Shown: piece by piece, positions 34,960-48,132 of the stretch | Layout of the letters: each line of letters starts with the position of its first letter | Position numbering within the stretch: position 1 is the first letter of the stretch | DNA from: Capitella teleta | Taxonomy: Eukaryota > Annelida > Polychaeta > Capitellidae | Direction: 5' to 3' | Length of the DNA: 64,000 nucleotides | Assembly: GCA_000328365.1 (NCBI GenBank) | Contig: KB309293.1 | Span: 23,483-87,482, forward strand | Notes under the pieces: model-generated | What the model saw: the letters and a program-made list of their open reading frames with translations, nothing else | Told to the model about the DNA's origin: nothing | The model's database searches: none | Made by a program: the position numbers and the translations under genes

Positions 34960-36800
34960 TCAGGATCGAAACGGGACGACATCATTTTCAAAGAGGTGAT
35001 CAACAGAAGCGCTCCGTTTCACGAGTATATATGGCAGTACATTCAACGCCAGAGGAAAGAGAATCCAAGTTAGACTTGATATTTACTATTTGTATGAGTA
35101 GAGGTGGCACTAATATAATACTTTTTGTATCAGAGTGCCGTAAAACTCCACCCATATATCATATGTACATATTGTATGAGTAGATATCATCGAGAAAGTA
35201 GCCTGAATGATGATTTTCTTCCTTCCTTCCAACCGTTGAGTTTCCCGACGAAGGAGAGCTAAAGCAGTATCATCGGAACCCATTGTTGGGCAGAGGATCC
35301 TAATACGACGCCCACAGGTAGAGCCAAGCTGAAATTTATACAGAAGAACTTTAAAGGGTATTTCATAGGCCTGATATATATTTTTATTTATTTTTATTTC
35401 TTTCGAATAATGAAGATCTACAAATATCTTGGACCACGTGGTCAGGATGTTGGAGAGATATTCGGATAACTTGGAGGCAATCGTCATGGAGAGGACGACA
35501 AAGTTGGCTGAAGAGAAGAAAAGGACTGAACTGTTGCTGTACAGGATGCTACCAGAGTAAGGCCACCAAGAGACAAAAAAAAAAAATTAATAAAAAATAA
35601 AGCAATAATCTGTGATGAGGACAGTGGCGAAACTATTGAAAAACGGGGAATCACTTGAAGATGAGCGTTTTGATGAACTCATAATTTAATACTCAAAAAA
35701 AAAATGTTTGGCTTCACAAATACCTCATTAAGTACACCTTTCCAAGTTTGTTGAAATTTCAATCCAAAATCAAACCAAAACATTTAACTCTTCCTGTAGG
35801 TGGTGAACCTGTTGAATGCATTGCATACGGTGTTTGACGGTGTCATCACTTGGTACAGAGTTTATGAGGTGTGATCAAGGATAAATCATTTTTCACACTC
35901 ACCTTTACACACACACACCATGTCACACCATCACACACACACACCACACTTTTGCTATATTTCCAAAAGAAACGATCTGTGATGCGTAAGTGGTTTACCC
36001 GATCGAATCGGCAACCAGCACGTGAAGGAGATATCAAACTGCTCCTTGGATCTCCTGGAGGCTGTCACCACGTTCCAAATCCCACATTTACCGACGGTGC
36101 CGCTGAGAATACGCATTGGATTACATACTGGTGAGTTACGGTGCCTATAACGTTGTGATTACGCTATGAATCTCATAGGTGAATGTTCCGCTGGAGTCGT
36201 TGGTTTGGCTATGCCCAGGTGTAGCCTATTTGGGGACACGGTCAACACCGCGTCTCGCATGGAATCCAACGGAGAAGGTGGGTCACCATATATACAACAT
36301 CATCACTGAACTTTTAAGCTTAGAAATTGATACTACGCATCTAATATGCAGTGTACTATCATCTATGTTGTATCATGGTACATGACCCCTTATGGAATCT
36401 CAACTGTCAATCTCTAAATATTGAAGTGCTTTAATCACAAATGAAGAAGTTTCGAGACTGTATGGAATTTTACTGTTGAAACCAAAGGAATATATATATA
36501 CGTAATTAAGAGTTGATCAAAGCAGAAACAGAACATTTCGAACATGAGTTAATAACTAAAACTTGAATGAGCTGATGCTGATACAATATCTACCTGCTTT
36601 CTCATTTCTCATAGTTCTGCCTGGATGGGATGCCGTATATTTTACCTATAATTATTTTAATGTGTTGCTTCTTCAGAAATGCGTATCCACAACACACGCT
36701 GCATTCGATACGTTGGGCGTTCACCTCTTTTAATGTCGAGGTGAGATTCCGATCAAAGGAAAAGGGACAATAACCACCTACTGGCTGCTGGTCAAGGAAC
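34960..36800 (+). pseudogene. Receptor guanylate cyclase pseudogene (intron-bearing)
   Basis: Fragments of a membrane guanylate cyclase occur in the right order. Kinase-homology domain: DDIIFKEVINRSAPFHEY and IQRQRKENP at about 34980-35068, RPTVEFPDEGE-like and CWAEDPNTTP at 35226-35320. Dimerisation helix: LERYSDNLEAIVMERT and EEKKRTELLLYRMLPE at 35430-35560. Cyclase domain: VAKLLKNGESLEDERFDE (about 35630-35685), VVNLLNALHTVFDG (35802), [16 protein letters not shown] to RIRIGLHT (35985-36131), [13 protein letters not shown] and [17 protein letters not shown] (36180-36276), and GEIPIKGKGTITTYWLL (36740-36794). Intron positions and several splice sites remain, so it arose by DNA duplication, not retroposition. 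Disablements include loss of the YMV segment after ETICDA, a frame-broken IYFSDIVGFT region, a shift near 35415 and a stop before CRGEIP. The extracellular and transmembrane parts are missing. Confidence 0.8.
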
Positions 36801-39800
36801 CGACCCTCACCCCCGCAAAGGGGGTAAACTCAGTGCTATGAACAAAGCGACGAAACAACACCCGCATCATTCCTGTGGACGATGTTATAGACTGCGAAAT
36901 GATCATGTTTCTGAATAGTGTTTTTTACTTGTAGTTTGTGTTTACGAAGTGTGTTCTTTGGTATGGTGTTTGTATTGCACATTTAATTTACAATTTATTG
37001 GATACTTTTAGTGTTACTTCGTTCTATCATTTTATCTTATTGGGGGACACGAAGCCGATTTCTTGTTAATCGCTTCAAACGGCAGCATTTTGTGAAATAA
37101 AACAATAGATTGAGCCAATATTCGAACAAGATAATAGATTCAATCTGGAGGCACACCTGGTATGTGTATCACAGAATCAAAGGAACACCAATAAAAAACT
37201 GTACCGTTTTGATTTTTGTAGAATGGCATCAGTTGTACAAACTTCGGTTCGTCGCTTAATATACACAATGACATCAGAGTGCATGAGCTCTTTGATCTAA
37301 TCAGTATAATTATGTATATGCAATTATGCAATTATGCAATATTTATTTTTTTATTTTTTTTTACATTTTTACGTGAATGCTAATGATTATATTTTTATTA
37401 TAGCAATATTCTATTGTATCAATTTGGCACCCAGCATTAAGATGTTTATAACCTACTCTAGCCATGCACGTTTGCCCAAACAAAAGTGCCACCAGTGTCA
37501 ATATCCAAAGTGCACATACTGCGCAGTTCTTACTATACCCACTCATTTGCACACACCTCTGGTACACAACATTTCAATCAGCTACAACCTTGAGTTTGAC
37601 GCACAATAGTTTTACTATGGAGAAACATCCTGTCACAGAAACTGCTTGCATGTTTTGCAAGATAACCCTTGCTGAACTGATATGTTGCATATTAAATGTC
37701 TGAGCCTCTCAGCCACGCCCAATTGTGTTCTGTGCCTGATTGCACAGTCTCCGGGGTGAACAGCCTTGTGCCTGTGAGGCCTGGCGAGAATTGGTTTGTG
37801 CTTATTGGTTGCATTGAATTGTACATGTAAAATAATAAGAGTTCTCTGGTTGATATTAAGGTATTTATATATTCGGTGACACAGGTTAACAATCGCCATG
37901 GAATAGGCATTGCTTCCAAAGTAGGTCTTTGCGCTGTCAATCACCTTGGTGCATCAACATGTAAACTCAGCGACATGTCAATCGACACAGCGTAATTATT
38001 CGTTTTGCCATGAGCATGCCAATGATATCACGTTTCCATTGTAGCTCTGCAATACATGCATAGAATACCCGCACTAGAAATACAATTCTTGTATACCCCC
38101 ACTGTCTTTTCTTTCTCTTCATATATTTATCTGAATAGCATACAGGCACTCGTAAGTAGAACACAATTAAATAGTTCATTCAGGTTCGCCGCCTACGCCC
38201 ATCACTGTATTTGACTCGGATCCCAACCAATAACACGCCCTGTTTCTCTTATAAAAGACATAAAAGACCAACAACTGATGAAATCAATTTCGTCGGTTTG
38301 ATGGCCTTTGTTCTACAAAGTGTTTCAATGTTTGTATATTGCTGCTGTTATATCAATGGTCTGAAGGATGCTTCAGTATACACAGCGCACACCAGAACGG
38401 TGCCTAAACAGAACACCATCAAAAACATTGAGGAAAGAGAGATTTTGTTCCTCTTGTAAATGTTCAAGTGATATTATGGGATTAGCAAATGAGAAGGTTC
38501 AAAGAAGAGGAAGTGACTATAGCAAGTAACACAAGGGAAGGCCAAGCAAGGTTTTTCGGACACCTGATGAGGAGGGAGGCATTTAAACATTTGATTATCA
38601 CAGGGAATACAAAAAGATGAATAAATCGGACCTTGAATACACAGCTTCAACTTAATTCCACTTCAATTGCATAGGTTACGGGAAACTGAAGGTTTTTCAG
38701 ATCTATAATCACCAACGCCGCTCGGTATGGGTCCAAGATTGATCGATATGTAATCACCACAGGCCTATATCTCGATTGCCTCACCCATTACAATAATAAT
38801 AAAAACATCCTTGTGCAATCGATCATTTTGGGTACACAAGCAATATTACTAAGTAACAGCGAGAAGATATACAGTTTATACATACATTTCCATAAAACCT
38901 TCCTGAATACGAACTATAGAGTGTTTCTCCTGTGGTTAAAACCATGATCATTCATAGTGCTATGAGCATCAGCTGCCACTGATCCCTGGTTTTGCACCGA
39001 GTAGAGTAACACACAAAACTGTCAACTGCCAAAGACATGCAATTCTCTTGCACGCACCACTAAATACCTTTGCTGCCGTGTAATCTCGCTCTATCCAGAT
39101 CACAACTTGATACCGTAATGTCGATTGCCTGGCATTCTATGAATCATTACTATATGGTAAGGCAATCTTAATGGATGGTAGGCATATCGTGTCAATCACC
39201 GTCTTGTGCGAGTCTTTCATGGCGAGATGTGTGTATACACGGTGTTCAATTGTCTCTTTGTGTATTTTTACCTGTTATTTGGAATGTTTAGCTGCTTTCT
39301 CTGCCAGGAAAATGTGGTTCCGCTTCTACGTGAAACCGGAGTAAATAGCATGATTGGCACCATATATGAATTGCATGGTTTACTCAGGTACGGCTGATCA
39401 AAGAAGTTCGGCTTTTTGCACTGCGCGTGCTCCAGGGTAAGATACCCTGAAGGTGTAATTGGATTACACAATTTATTCGCCCGAATGTTCGATTGCACAT
39501 CTTGTGATATGAATGTAAGGTTAGTACCATATAGGCATCAAGTTATAAGACCAAGATATGTGTCTCTAAAGGTTTATGGAATTTACACGTGTGGAAAGCA
39601 AGCAACACAAGATACAAATTAGTTTGAGGGTCTCCTATGCAAAATAAAACAAATGCATTATGTCCATGCATCGTACAATAATGATAGCATCCACTAGGCT
39701 CGGAAAGAGCAAAAATTAGCTCCGACTTTACGATTGCAAAGTTGTTTTTTTTTTTTGGTTTTTTTTTGGTTTTTTTTTTTTTTTTATCTTGGCGGGGGGG

Positions 39801-40082
39801 GGGAGAGGGGAATCTGCAAGGATCGATTCATTGATCAATGTCAAATTGGGTTGGATAAACAATCAATACTTAATGTGAACTTTGGTTTATTGATGGTATT
39901 TTTTCCCTCCTTCGTAACCATGCCTAGACAAATAAATGCAATTTCGGTGCACCGAGTTATATTTATCTACGCAAGGCTCAATGTTTGCCTGATACCGTAA
40001 TCGTTGTGTATAATTCTGAGTATCGTGTGTACTTCTAGGAATAGTTCTTATAATGAACAATGGACGCATGCCCTCGAGCCAC

Positions 40083-40120
<38 letters not shown>

Positions 40121-40505
40121 TGACCTCTATAAAGTGTATGAATTCTGACTTTGAACTTCAATCCGCCATTGCCGACAATAATTAACTCCTTCTTGGATAT
40201 ATGTAAAGACATTTTCTTTCTTCAAAGATAACTCCATTTAACTTGTGAAAATACTTCATTGACAAAGTCAGTATAGATGGACAAAATGTCCCCAAAGAAA
40301 GGGTTAGAGATTCCTCCAGACAAGCTTACAGACAATTCACGAGTCAATTATAAGTTATAAGTAAGCTAATTAATATAAATGAACTGCACTTCCAATTTTT
40401 GATCATAATAGCATGATCAACTCATGGTGAATCATCTTGATTAATAAGAGATTATTTTTGTATTTGCTGTTAGTCCAGTCAATAAAGGGTTTGACCCCCG
40501 GACAA
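36801..40505. other. No gene seen
   Basis: AT-rich DNA with scattered chance frames under about 105 codons, none resembling a known family. It contains a T/G-rich low-complexity stretch (39745-39802) and a poly(T) of about 34 bp (40085-40118). Confidence 0.4.
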
Positions 40506-41167
40506 TATTTTTTAATTTTTTAATATATATTGTATAAAATAGATATGAGACAATAGAGCTTTGTAGAACAAGTGAATTCTATGAACAGTGATGGTACTAA
40601 TTCGAAACCAACGTTAAATGAGTGAAATTGGCCTTGTGTTAACACAGATTGGGCAACGTAGTCTCGATTATTGTCATATTTCGCGTCATGTACATACGAC
40701 ATTGGAGGTCTTATGGTTCCCACACGTTAATAAAATTGCTCCCGCTATCCCACTAACTCAAAAACATCACCAACAAGGCAGAAGGAGCACGTGGAAATTT
40801 GTTTACCTGCAAGAAAAAGCAAACAAGTTGTCGGTGCGCCTATTAGGGAGAACGGAAGCGAAGCACGAGCGACCTCCGTTAAACACCCCTCTCCTGCACG
40901 CTTGTGTACTCCTATTAACCACATTGTCCAGGCAATGAAGCTTATAAAAAAGGAAGGTAGGGGGGGGGGGCGGACAAAATTGCAACAGAATTTATATTTA
41001 GTATACCCGATGCAGAATTAGAAGCTGCATAACATATCCAAAATCCGCTAAAATGTGTGTTGCGGAAAATACCTAAAATTGAGATTGAAATGAGGTCATG
41101 GGGTAAAACGAGAAGTTAATGTGTTTCTTAAAGGTATCATTAATTACAGGGTAGAACCGATATTTAC
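40506..41167 (+). repeat. Left arm of a large inverted repeat
   Basis: About 660 bp matched by the reverse complement of 42039-42698. Blocks checked by eye differ at about one base per several hundred plus one base in a G/C homopolymer (11 G here, 10 C in the other arm). The outer edge is a T/A-rich stretch ending TTTTTTAATATATATTGT. Similarity falls abruptly inside 41167. It carries a 106-codon chance frame with no known motif. Confidence 0.95.
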
Positions 41168-42038
41168 TACTGTTATTGTGCCAAAAATATTGAATAGATA
41201 TCACTTTCAAGGAATGATCCAGTATAGCACTAATTTCCCGCTAATTTTCGAATCCTAGAGGGAAAACTAGTTCTGAAACATCGATTTCTATAGATAGCAG
41301 CTTGAAATTTGCATTAGATTGTAGTCCATGCAATGTACAATACGTGCATATCAAATATATTGAATACATGTAGTAATCCATACTGGAACAAAACCCGAAT
41401 TACTTACCCTAAATGCTGACTTCGGCTAATTTATCATATTTCTAGAATTAATCTAGAATTAGAAGAAATCCAAAATCCGCTAGAATCCGCGTCGCAAAAA
41501 GTATGGGATGTAATTATGTTAGATTTATCACCCAGGTTGAGTCCAAGTACTTATACTGTCATAATAACTTAAATAGCATGATGGTATAAACTATTTAGTC
41601 AAATAATGCCGCAGTTTTTTCGCTAAATCCGGAAACATTGGAAAAATACACAAAACAGTGAAGGTCGATAATTAGGGGGTAGGGTAACAAATTTTGCTAT
41701 TATTGAATTTTCTCTATAATTACCTTTACTATGTTTTACATGGATATATGTGTAATTAGACGGGCTATCATTTACTGAAAATTTCAAGCCTCTATATACA
41801 ATACATCTTGAGATAAAAATGCAAATGTGAAGACCAAATGCTGAAATGAATCTCTAAGAACGAGTTTTCCTCGTTTTCATCCTTGTATAATTCAGCAATT
41901 AATCTGATCAAACATATTATTTTAGCTGTACAATTTAAGGTCGATATATAGATTATGTACGAGCATCATACGTGCTATATTGGATCATTCCTTGAGAGTA
42001 ATATTAATTTATTCAACATTTTGGTCACAACAATAGTG
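41168..42038. repeat. Spacer of the large inverted repeat, with older internal repeats
   Basis: About 870 bp with no transposase-like frame. Its flanks are still weakly mirror-symmetric (for example AGGAATGATCCAGTATAGCAC against GTGCTATATTGGATCATTCC at 41972-41991), far below the arms. A direct repeat of TCCAAAATCCGCTA occurs at 41037 and 41469, so the left arm and spacer share an ancient repeat unit. Confidence 0.7.
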
Positions 42039-42698
42039 GTAAATATCGGTTCTACCCTGTAATTAATGATACCTTTAAGAAACACATTAACTTCTCGTTT
42101 TACCCCATGACCTCATTTCAATCTCAATTTTAGGTATTTTCCGCAACACACATTTTAGCGGATTTTGGATATGTTATGCAGCTTCTAATTCTGCATCGGG
42201 TATACTAAATATAAATTCTGTTGCAATTTTGTCCGCCCCCCCCCCTACCTTCCTTTTTTATAAGCTTCATTGCCTGGACAATGTGGTTAATAGGAGTACA
42301 CAAGCGTGCAGGAGAGGGGTGTTTAACGGAGGTCGCTCGTGCTTCGCTTCCGTTCTCCCTAATAGGCGCACCGACAACTTGTTTGCTTTTTCTTGCAGGT
42401 AAACAAATTTCCACGTGCTCCTTCTGCCTTGTTGGTGATGTTTTTGAGTTAGTGGGATAGCGGGAGCAATTTTATTAACGTGTGGGAACCATAAGACCTC
42501 CAATGTCGTATGTACATGACGCGAAATATGACAACAATCGAGACTACGTTGCCCAATCTGTGTTAACACAAGGCCAATTTCACTCATTTAACGTTGGTTT
42601 CGAATTAGTACCATCACTGTTCATAGAATTCACTTGTTCTACAAAGCTCTATTGTCTCATATCTATTTTATACAATATATATTAAAAAATAAAAAATA
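42039..42698 (-). repeat. Right arm of the large inverted repeat
   Basis: Mirror image of 40506-41167. Together they form a 2.2-kb fold-back structure. No direct target duplication could be recognised at the outer edges, so it may be a non-autonomous DNA element, a fold-back element or a segmental inverted duplication. Confidence 0.95.
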
Positions 42699-44870
42699 AA
42701 CATAAAAAAAAATATAAAAAATTCTCACAACTATTACCAACCCTTCTCAATACGATGACGAGAAATCGACCAAAATTCAACAACATAATGGATTATTCGT
42801 TGCAAAATCGCCACTCGCATGAATTCCTATCCTCTGTTGCCATGGCAATTTAGTGCAAACCATCCCAAATAGGCTGTCACTATGCATAAAATCGCTCAGA
42901 AATCATCTTTTTTATCGAGAGGGCCAAGGTGAGGTTTCCTTCACACAAGTCACGGACGATTGTGACCAAACCAAGATATTTTTCGGATTATGATCGAATT
43001 TGTTTCTAGGTAAGGCAAGTGGTTACTGATCAGAGTATACATGCAATTTCATTTGTTCCGTCATACCGATACACTCGATCTATCTATGCCTCAGATCGGG
43101 CTATAGTTTCAAATCGGTCTTTACCAACTCAATTTAAGCAACAACGATTAACACTCGACCATCACATTTTTACTGTTGATGACTGTTGTCTAATTAGAAT
43201 TGAGTTATATTAATATCCTAATTAGCGAGCCAACCAAACTACAAATTTAAATCAATGTAATTTATATGGGTGTTACTAGCACATATAAATCGGGCAAAGT
43301 CTATAATACACGGCGTCTCACCGTAGTATGACAGCCATAAGGTGTTACCTTGTGTTTAAGCTATGTGCCCTCGATAGGCATATTGTGTGTGCATAGACAT
43401 CTCCAGTAGAACCATTGAAAATGCGGTGATGATTAACATTTAAGAATATCAGGAAATTCCTAGAGAAATTATGAACGACTTCCATAATTACCAAGTGTCC
43501 ATGTATTCATACGCATAATATCCAGGGGCGACATCTGCCTTCCCGGTCGTTATGAGCCCCCGCGGTCGGCTCAGGGGTTCTTTTGTTTCGGGTGTTTTGA
43601 CTACATTATTCAAATTGTACCTCAGTACTACAGAATAGGGCATTGGCAAGCCAAATATGCATTCTCGCAGAAAAAAACAGGTCCTCATAATTAAGTTATG
43701 TAATATAATAATAAATTAAGTGATATTCAACTTCTAAAATCCAACCATAAGTCTGATGGCTTAAGCTCTAGGATATCCAATATTCGGTGTGTTTGTTTCC
43801 AACTTTACAATGCATATAGACTCCTTAATTCTAGGTCCTAGGAATTAGGTCATCTGTCATTTCAAATATCGCTGCTCTGATTGGCCAGCAATGGAGAATG
43901 AGGTCATCTCAAGGGGATGAAAACCATTTGCTATAATGAGATAAAAGCTCACAGGAAACCGCGATGTCACAGCACGTGATTATGACATGATAAAGTTTTA
44001 TGATCAGTCGATAAGAATGTAAACCGAGCCCACATTTCCGAGGATTGAGCTGTGAGCCCTCTTGTGCTCTGCGACAATTCGTGTCCTTGTGTGGATGCTT
44101 CTGTTTTAATCCGGGCGCATTGTGTGGATACATATTGGCAAGCGGGGTGATTCAAGTGAAGAAAATAAATTAAACGGGAATTTTTATGACGAAGACTGGC
44201 TTATAGCCAAAACAATGAAATCAAAACCCAAATTTTTAACGATACTCTCTTCTAAGCTAATATTTATATCATACTTGTATGAACGAGCCCAATATTTTTA
44301 ACTGTCCATTATAATTAGATGAATGGTCTTGTGCAATGCCAATGTATTTTGGAGGGAATTCTCTTGTTTTGTAGGAAAACTGATGATAGTTCTATTGTCA
44401 CTCGGGTAGAGTAGCACAGAACGTCAACACGAATTACATTCCATTTACATGCATTAAGGAGCATAATCACAAGTGTTGTCAGGTTACAACATGATTGTCC
44501 TCTTACGATGAACTCAGTAAGTGGATAGGGACCTGGGTACCCGACAAGTAGAAACTATGGGTGCCAATGATAGGGAAGGTCAAAACTGATGGACGCATTA
44601 GGACCAAAACAGCAGCCACATCAACGCGGCTGCAGGCTTCCTCAGTTGGCCAACAACGTTTGACAAACGAGGACTCCTCGATAAGTTCGCAGCGCAAAAT
44701 AGTAGAAACCATTTACACGGAAAGCGAAAATTTAGCCAGATTAAAAGCAACCTTTCTGATGAAAAACTTCAAGCACTGATTTTCCTAGAACGTCTCGTGA
44801 CGCAGTAACGCAGTAATCGGTAACGCAGTTTGGTGATAACAATCAGAGACATGTAAACTGAACCAGCAGC
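42699..44870. other. No gene seen
   Basis: AT-rich unique-looking DNA. Frames are short and without recognisable motifs. Confidence 0.35.
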
Positions 44871-44910
44871 ATTGTGTAACATTGTGTAACATTGTGTAAC
44901 ATTGTGTAAC
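44871..44910 (+). repeat. 10-bp tandem repeat (ATTGTGTAAC)n
   Basis: Four perfect copies, followed without a break by a fifth, diverging copy that is the left end of the 61-bp dispersed repeat. The array looks like amplification of that repeat's end. Confidence 0.95.
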
Positions 44911-44970
44911 ATTGTGTGAGACCCAGTTGGCCGCTCCGTGGTGTGGCTGCCGTCTGCTCGTTAGACAATG
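44910..44970 (+). repeat. 61-bp dispersed repeat, copy 1
   Basis: It begins CATTGTGTGAGACCCAG and ends TTAGACAATG; the outermost six bases are inverted repeats (CATTGT/ACAATG). Copy 2 at 59708-59768 has the same length and orientation and only two differences. The interior GGCCGCTCCGTGGTGTGGCT is GC-rich for this genome. The class is not recognised. Confidence 0.8.
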
Positions 44971-44999
44971 GAACCAGCAGAGCATGACGGCCAGGTCAA

Positions 45000-47035
45000 T
45001 CTCTGATTGGTCAGTTTGAGTGGTCAGCACCCAAGAAAATGCAACGCAAATCGATATGGCATTCGTGCGAAATGATACTCCGGGCGAAATGACCTGGAAA
45101 GAACTGGCATTCGGGCGAAATGACCAGTTCTCCTCGATTTTGCCGGTATGAGGGGTTATCCTTTTTCAAGAAAAGTGTTCTAGCTTCGCGGTCGAGCATG
45201 GCGGAAAGTTATTCGCGGATCTAATTTTGGCGGTCGTGCATAGATGTTCTAATCAACAACTTCTCTGCCTTGTGAGTCAGTTCAATTAAAAAGGGAGGGA
45301 GAACCGGTTAAAAATGGACTTTGAGTCATTATTTGATGCACCAAAAATGATTCCTGTGCCTGGCCCACACAAGGAATATCATCCCTAACGATTTCGCGGG
45401 AGATATATTGCTAATTAGGCGTGACGTCAGGAGCTGTGATGAAACACCGAGTTCCCCATCTTTTACAATGGGCCTCGTCATATCAGCGTGTCCTGCGACT
45501 AAACCCCTGGATATTTTTTAATTTTATTTTCTGAAATAGATAGAATAATCATTTTGCCACCAGTCAGGCACGAAAAAAAAAATATTTTTCGCTATTTTTC
45601 TTATTTTAACAAGCGATTTTCTAGGACACCTACCATGTTTCTCATCCTGAAAAAGTACAAAGGTCAGCCAGAGTGCACCAAGCATGCGCTTTCGTTTCGT
45701 AAACAACAAAGATGTCCTTTTATGGCGAAGATGATCTGCTCTGATTGGCTGAAATCGATAGCTTCACGAGGGCAACGGGACCAATCACGGCAAGCCCTCA
45801 GCTGACGTTTGCCTCCTATACTTCGTAATGGAAGTCATTCTCCCATAGGCGCAATGCTAACCCCGATATTCGGAATGCATTATTTCCTTACGCTTGCATC
45901 CAGGCATGGTGTTCTTGACACGGAATGCTATCAATTGGTGCTATGAGTCAATAGAACATCACTTAAAATTCAGTTCCCCATCCCTTTGTTTAAAGCTCAC
46001 CGCGACGCATGCTTGATGATTGCGTAGCAATTGTTTGCACAAGTTATCCGTTTCAAAGTTTCCGCTGATTCATGCATGCTGCAGCGAGAATGACGAAAAA
46101 GATGTGAAATAATAGGATCACCGTGTTCAAATGATCGTTCACCTAGCATTGTCAACTGTTTAAGGAGCATAAGCACCTTTAAAAGCACAAAAATACTGAA
46201 ATAGCCTGTAATCACCTTTGCGTGTGACGTCAGAAAATACCCACTTTTGCAGCCGTTATGATCATGACGCAATCATAGCGCAATTTGAAGCCATTAAAAT
46301 CCACAATTATCGCTCACGTTTGACATAATTAAACCCACCGATAGGAGCATTATCTCACACACAAATTATTCGCATATATTTCAAAGATTGGACCATTTTT
46401 AAGCAAAATAAAATAACACGATCACTACATATTAGTGACGTCATAGCGTTACATGAAATTACACCTTAAAAAAAGAACGCAATGTAACGTCAAAGCGCGA
46501 TACATATCAAGGAGATGGAACGCACTTCCGGTGATGCATGCCTTAGAATCGGTTGAGGATTTTTATCCTCTAGAACTCAGGATTTTTCCTCCAAGAAATG
46601 ATGAACGCTATTTAAAATAATAGGGCTTGGAAATAGATTTTTTTAATTGCAACGATAGTATGAAATCCGGTTTAGAAAATAAAGCTTCCATTAATTACAG
46701 CGATATTTGTTTGTGAAACAAAAATTGGATGGGAAGATTTTCTACAAAATTTGCGAGTCTGGTTTCTGATTTGACGTTTTGATATTTGCCGGTGTATCTC
46801 TGTGAAATGATATATGAATGAAAATTTCCTTGGAGGATTTTCACGATTTACAGTGAATATTATAATCATGCTAACAATTTCATCTCCCTGCGAACCAATT
46901 TTCCATTTCGACCGCGGAGGCATTTGACGACGTTGGTATATAACTATATATAGCCATACAATTTTCAGGAACGGTGTATAATGTCAACGTACCATCTCAG
47001 CATCTAACTAGCAGCTTTTTTGCAAGCACGTGTCT
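45000..47035. other. No gene seen
   Basis: Mostly AT-rich. A repeated phrase TTCGGGCGAAATGACC-like occurs twice around 45050-45125, the second within an imperfect hairpin (AACTGG...CCAGTT). A 24-codon frame at about 45314 starts MDFESLFDAPK in a good start context but has no usable donor. Nothing else is seen. Confidence 0.35.
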
Positions 47036-47085
47036 NNNNNNNNNNNNNNNNNNNNNNNNNNNNNNNNNNNNNNNNNNNNNNNNNN
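47036..47085. other. Assembly gap (50 N)
   Basis: Fifty consecutive N; real size unknown. Confidence 0.99.
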
Positions 47086-47686
47086 ATTCGTTTTTATTCA
47101 TATGATTTGGGGAAGGGCCCAAGAAGAAGGTGTAGCACAAATGAAGTAAAGGCTTTCGACGTGAGCTAAAGTTGTCAAATACTTCCCAATCTGTTGATTT
47201 TGCTCATAAAATTTTGTGAGAATTCAGTGACAACAGAGCTGTCAATCATAGTGTGTTGCATTTAACCCATTGCCCAGAGAGAGAAAAAAGGGACCCATGC
47301 AGTTTAGCATAATCGAATAACTTGGAATAAGTTATATTAATAAACTCAATATTTCACTATTCGATATCTCTGTTCTCTCGGTAAATGCCGAGGAAAGGTC
47401 AAAAGAGTGCAGAATTTCACGTATAACATCCCTGCATTACCCAGAGAAACAAGGAATGGGTGGCTTCCATGAGTTCCCCCCCCCCCCCGTGCCATTAAAT
47501 CGTGTGCAAATCTTACCTATTCATACTCTGGCCTCTATTCAAATGGTGAAATATAGTGATGTGGACAATCTGCTTTAGATTACACCATGCTGAAATATCA
47601 TTAAAAGATGTTACAGGAAAATAATTCAATTGTTTTAAAGTTACATTAGAAACTAACCATTCTTAGTCTGAAAATAGTTACATGCA

Positions 47687-47855
47687 CAATCGGACTCCGT
47701 TAATCCACCCTCCTCTGTTCCCAAGGAAACATGTGGTGGATTAACGAAATGAGGTGGATTAAAAGATTAAAATTACAAGCAATTCGTCCCTGGGGTTTAA
47801 GTGCGGATATCGAGAAAGGAGAATAACATGACGGTGGATTAACAGGGTTTGGCTG
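47687..47855. mobile_element. Short inverted-repeat element (MITE)
   Basis: The left 23 bp ends in GTTAATCCACC; the reverse complement of the right end is CAGCCAAACCCTGTTAATCCA and continues CC. About 17 of 23 positions match, with TA after the right end. GTGGATTAA occurs several times inside. It resembles pogo/Tigger-type MITEs. Confidence 0.55.
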
Positions 47856-47874
47856 TATCTAAGGAACTAACCAT

Positions 47875-47992
47875 GTTATATATAACTAAGTATTATATTA
47901 TATACTTATATATTATAAGTATTATATATTATACACTTATATATTATAATATATAATTATATATAACATATATAATGTTATATAATAACATT
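47875..47992. repeat. AT-rich palindrome cluster
   Basis: Nested ATATTATA/TATAAT palindromes of almost pure A and T that could extrude as cruciforms. No coding content. Confidence 0.7.
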
Positions 47993-48039
47993 TCTTCCGC
48001 TGCTCTAAGTATATTGCCTGTGTTCTAATACTGATATGG

Positions 48040-48132
48040 TTTTTCGTTTGTTTTGTGTTTTTCTTTTGTTTTGTGTTTTTCTTTTGTTTTGTGTTTTTCT
48101 TTTGTTTTGTGTTTTTCTTTTGTTTTGTGTTT
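48040..48132. repeat. 18-bp tandem repeat
   Basis: About five near-perfect copies of TTTTGTTTTGTGTTTTTC. Confidence 0.95.

Noticed and set aside
40618-40938. 106-codon frame present in both arms of the inverted repeat
   Set aside because: Its conservation comes from arm identity, not selection; it has no recognisable motif and overlaps another equally open frame.
45314-45388. Short frame MDFESLFDAPKMIPVPGP in a good start context
   Set aside because: It stops after 24 codons with no usable splice donor before the stop; nothing downstream continues it.
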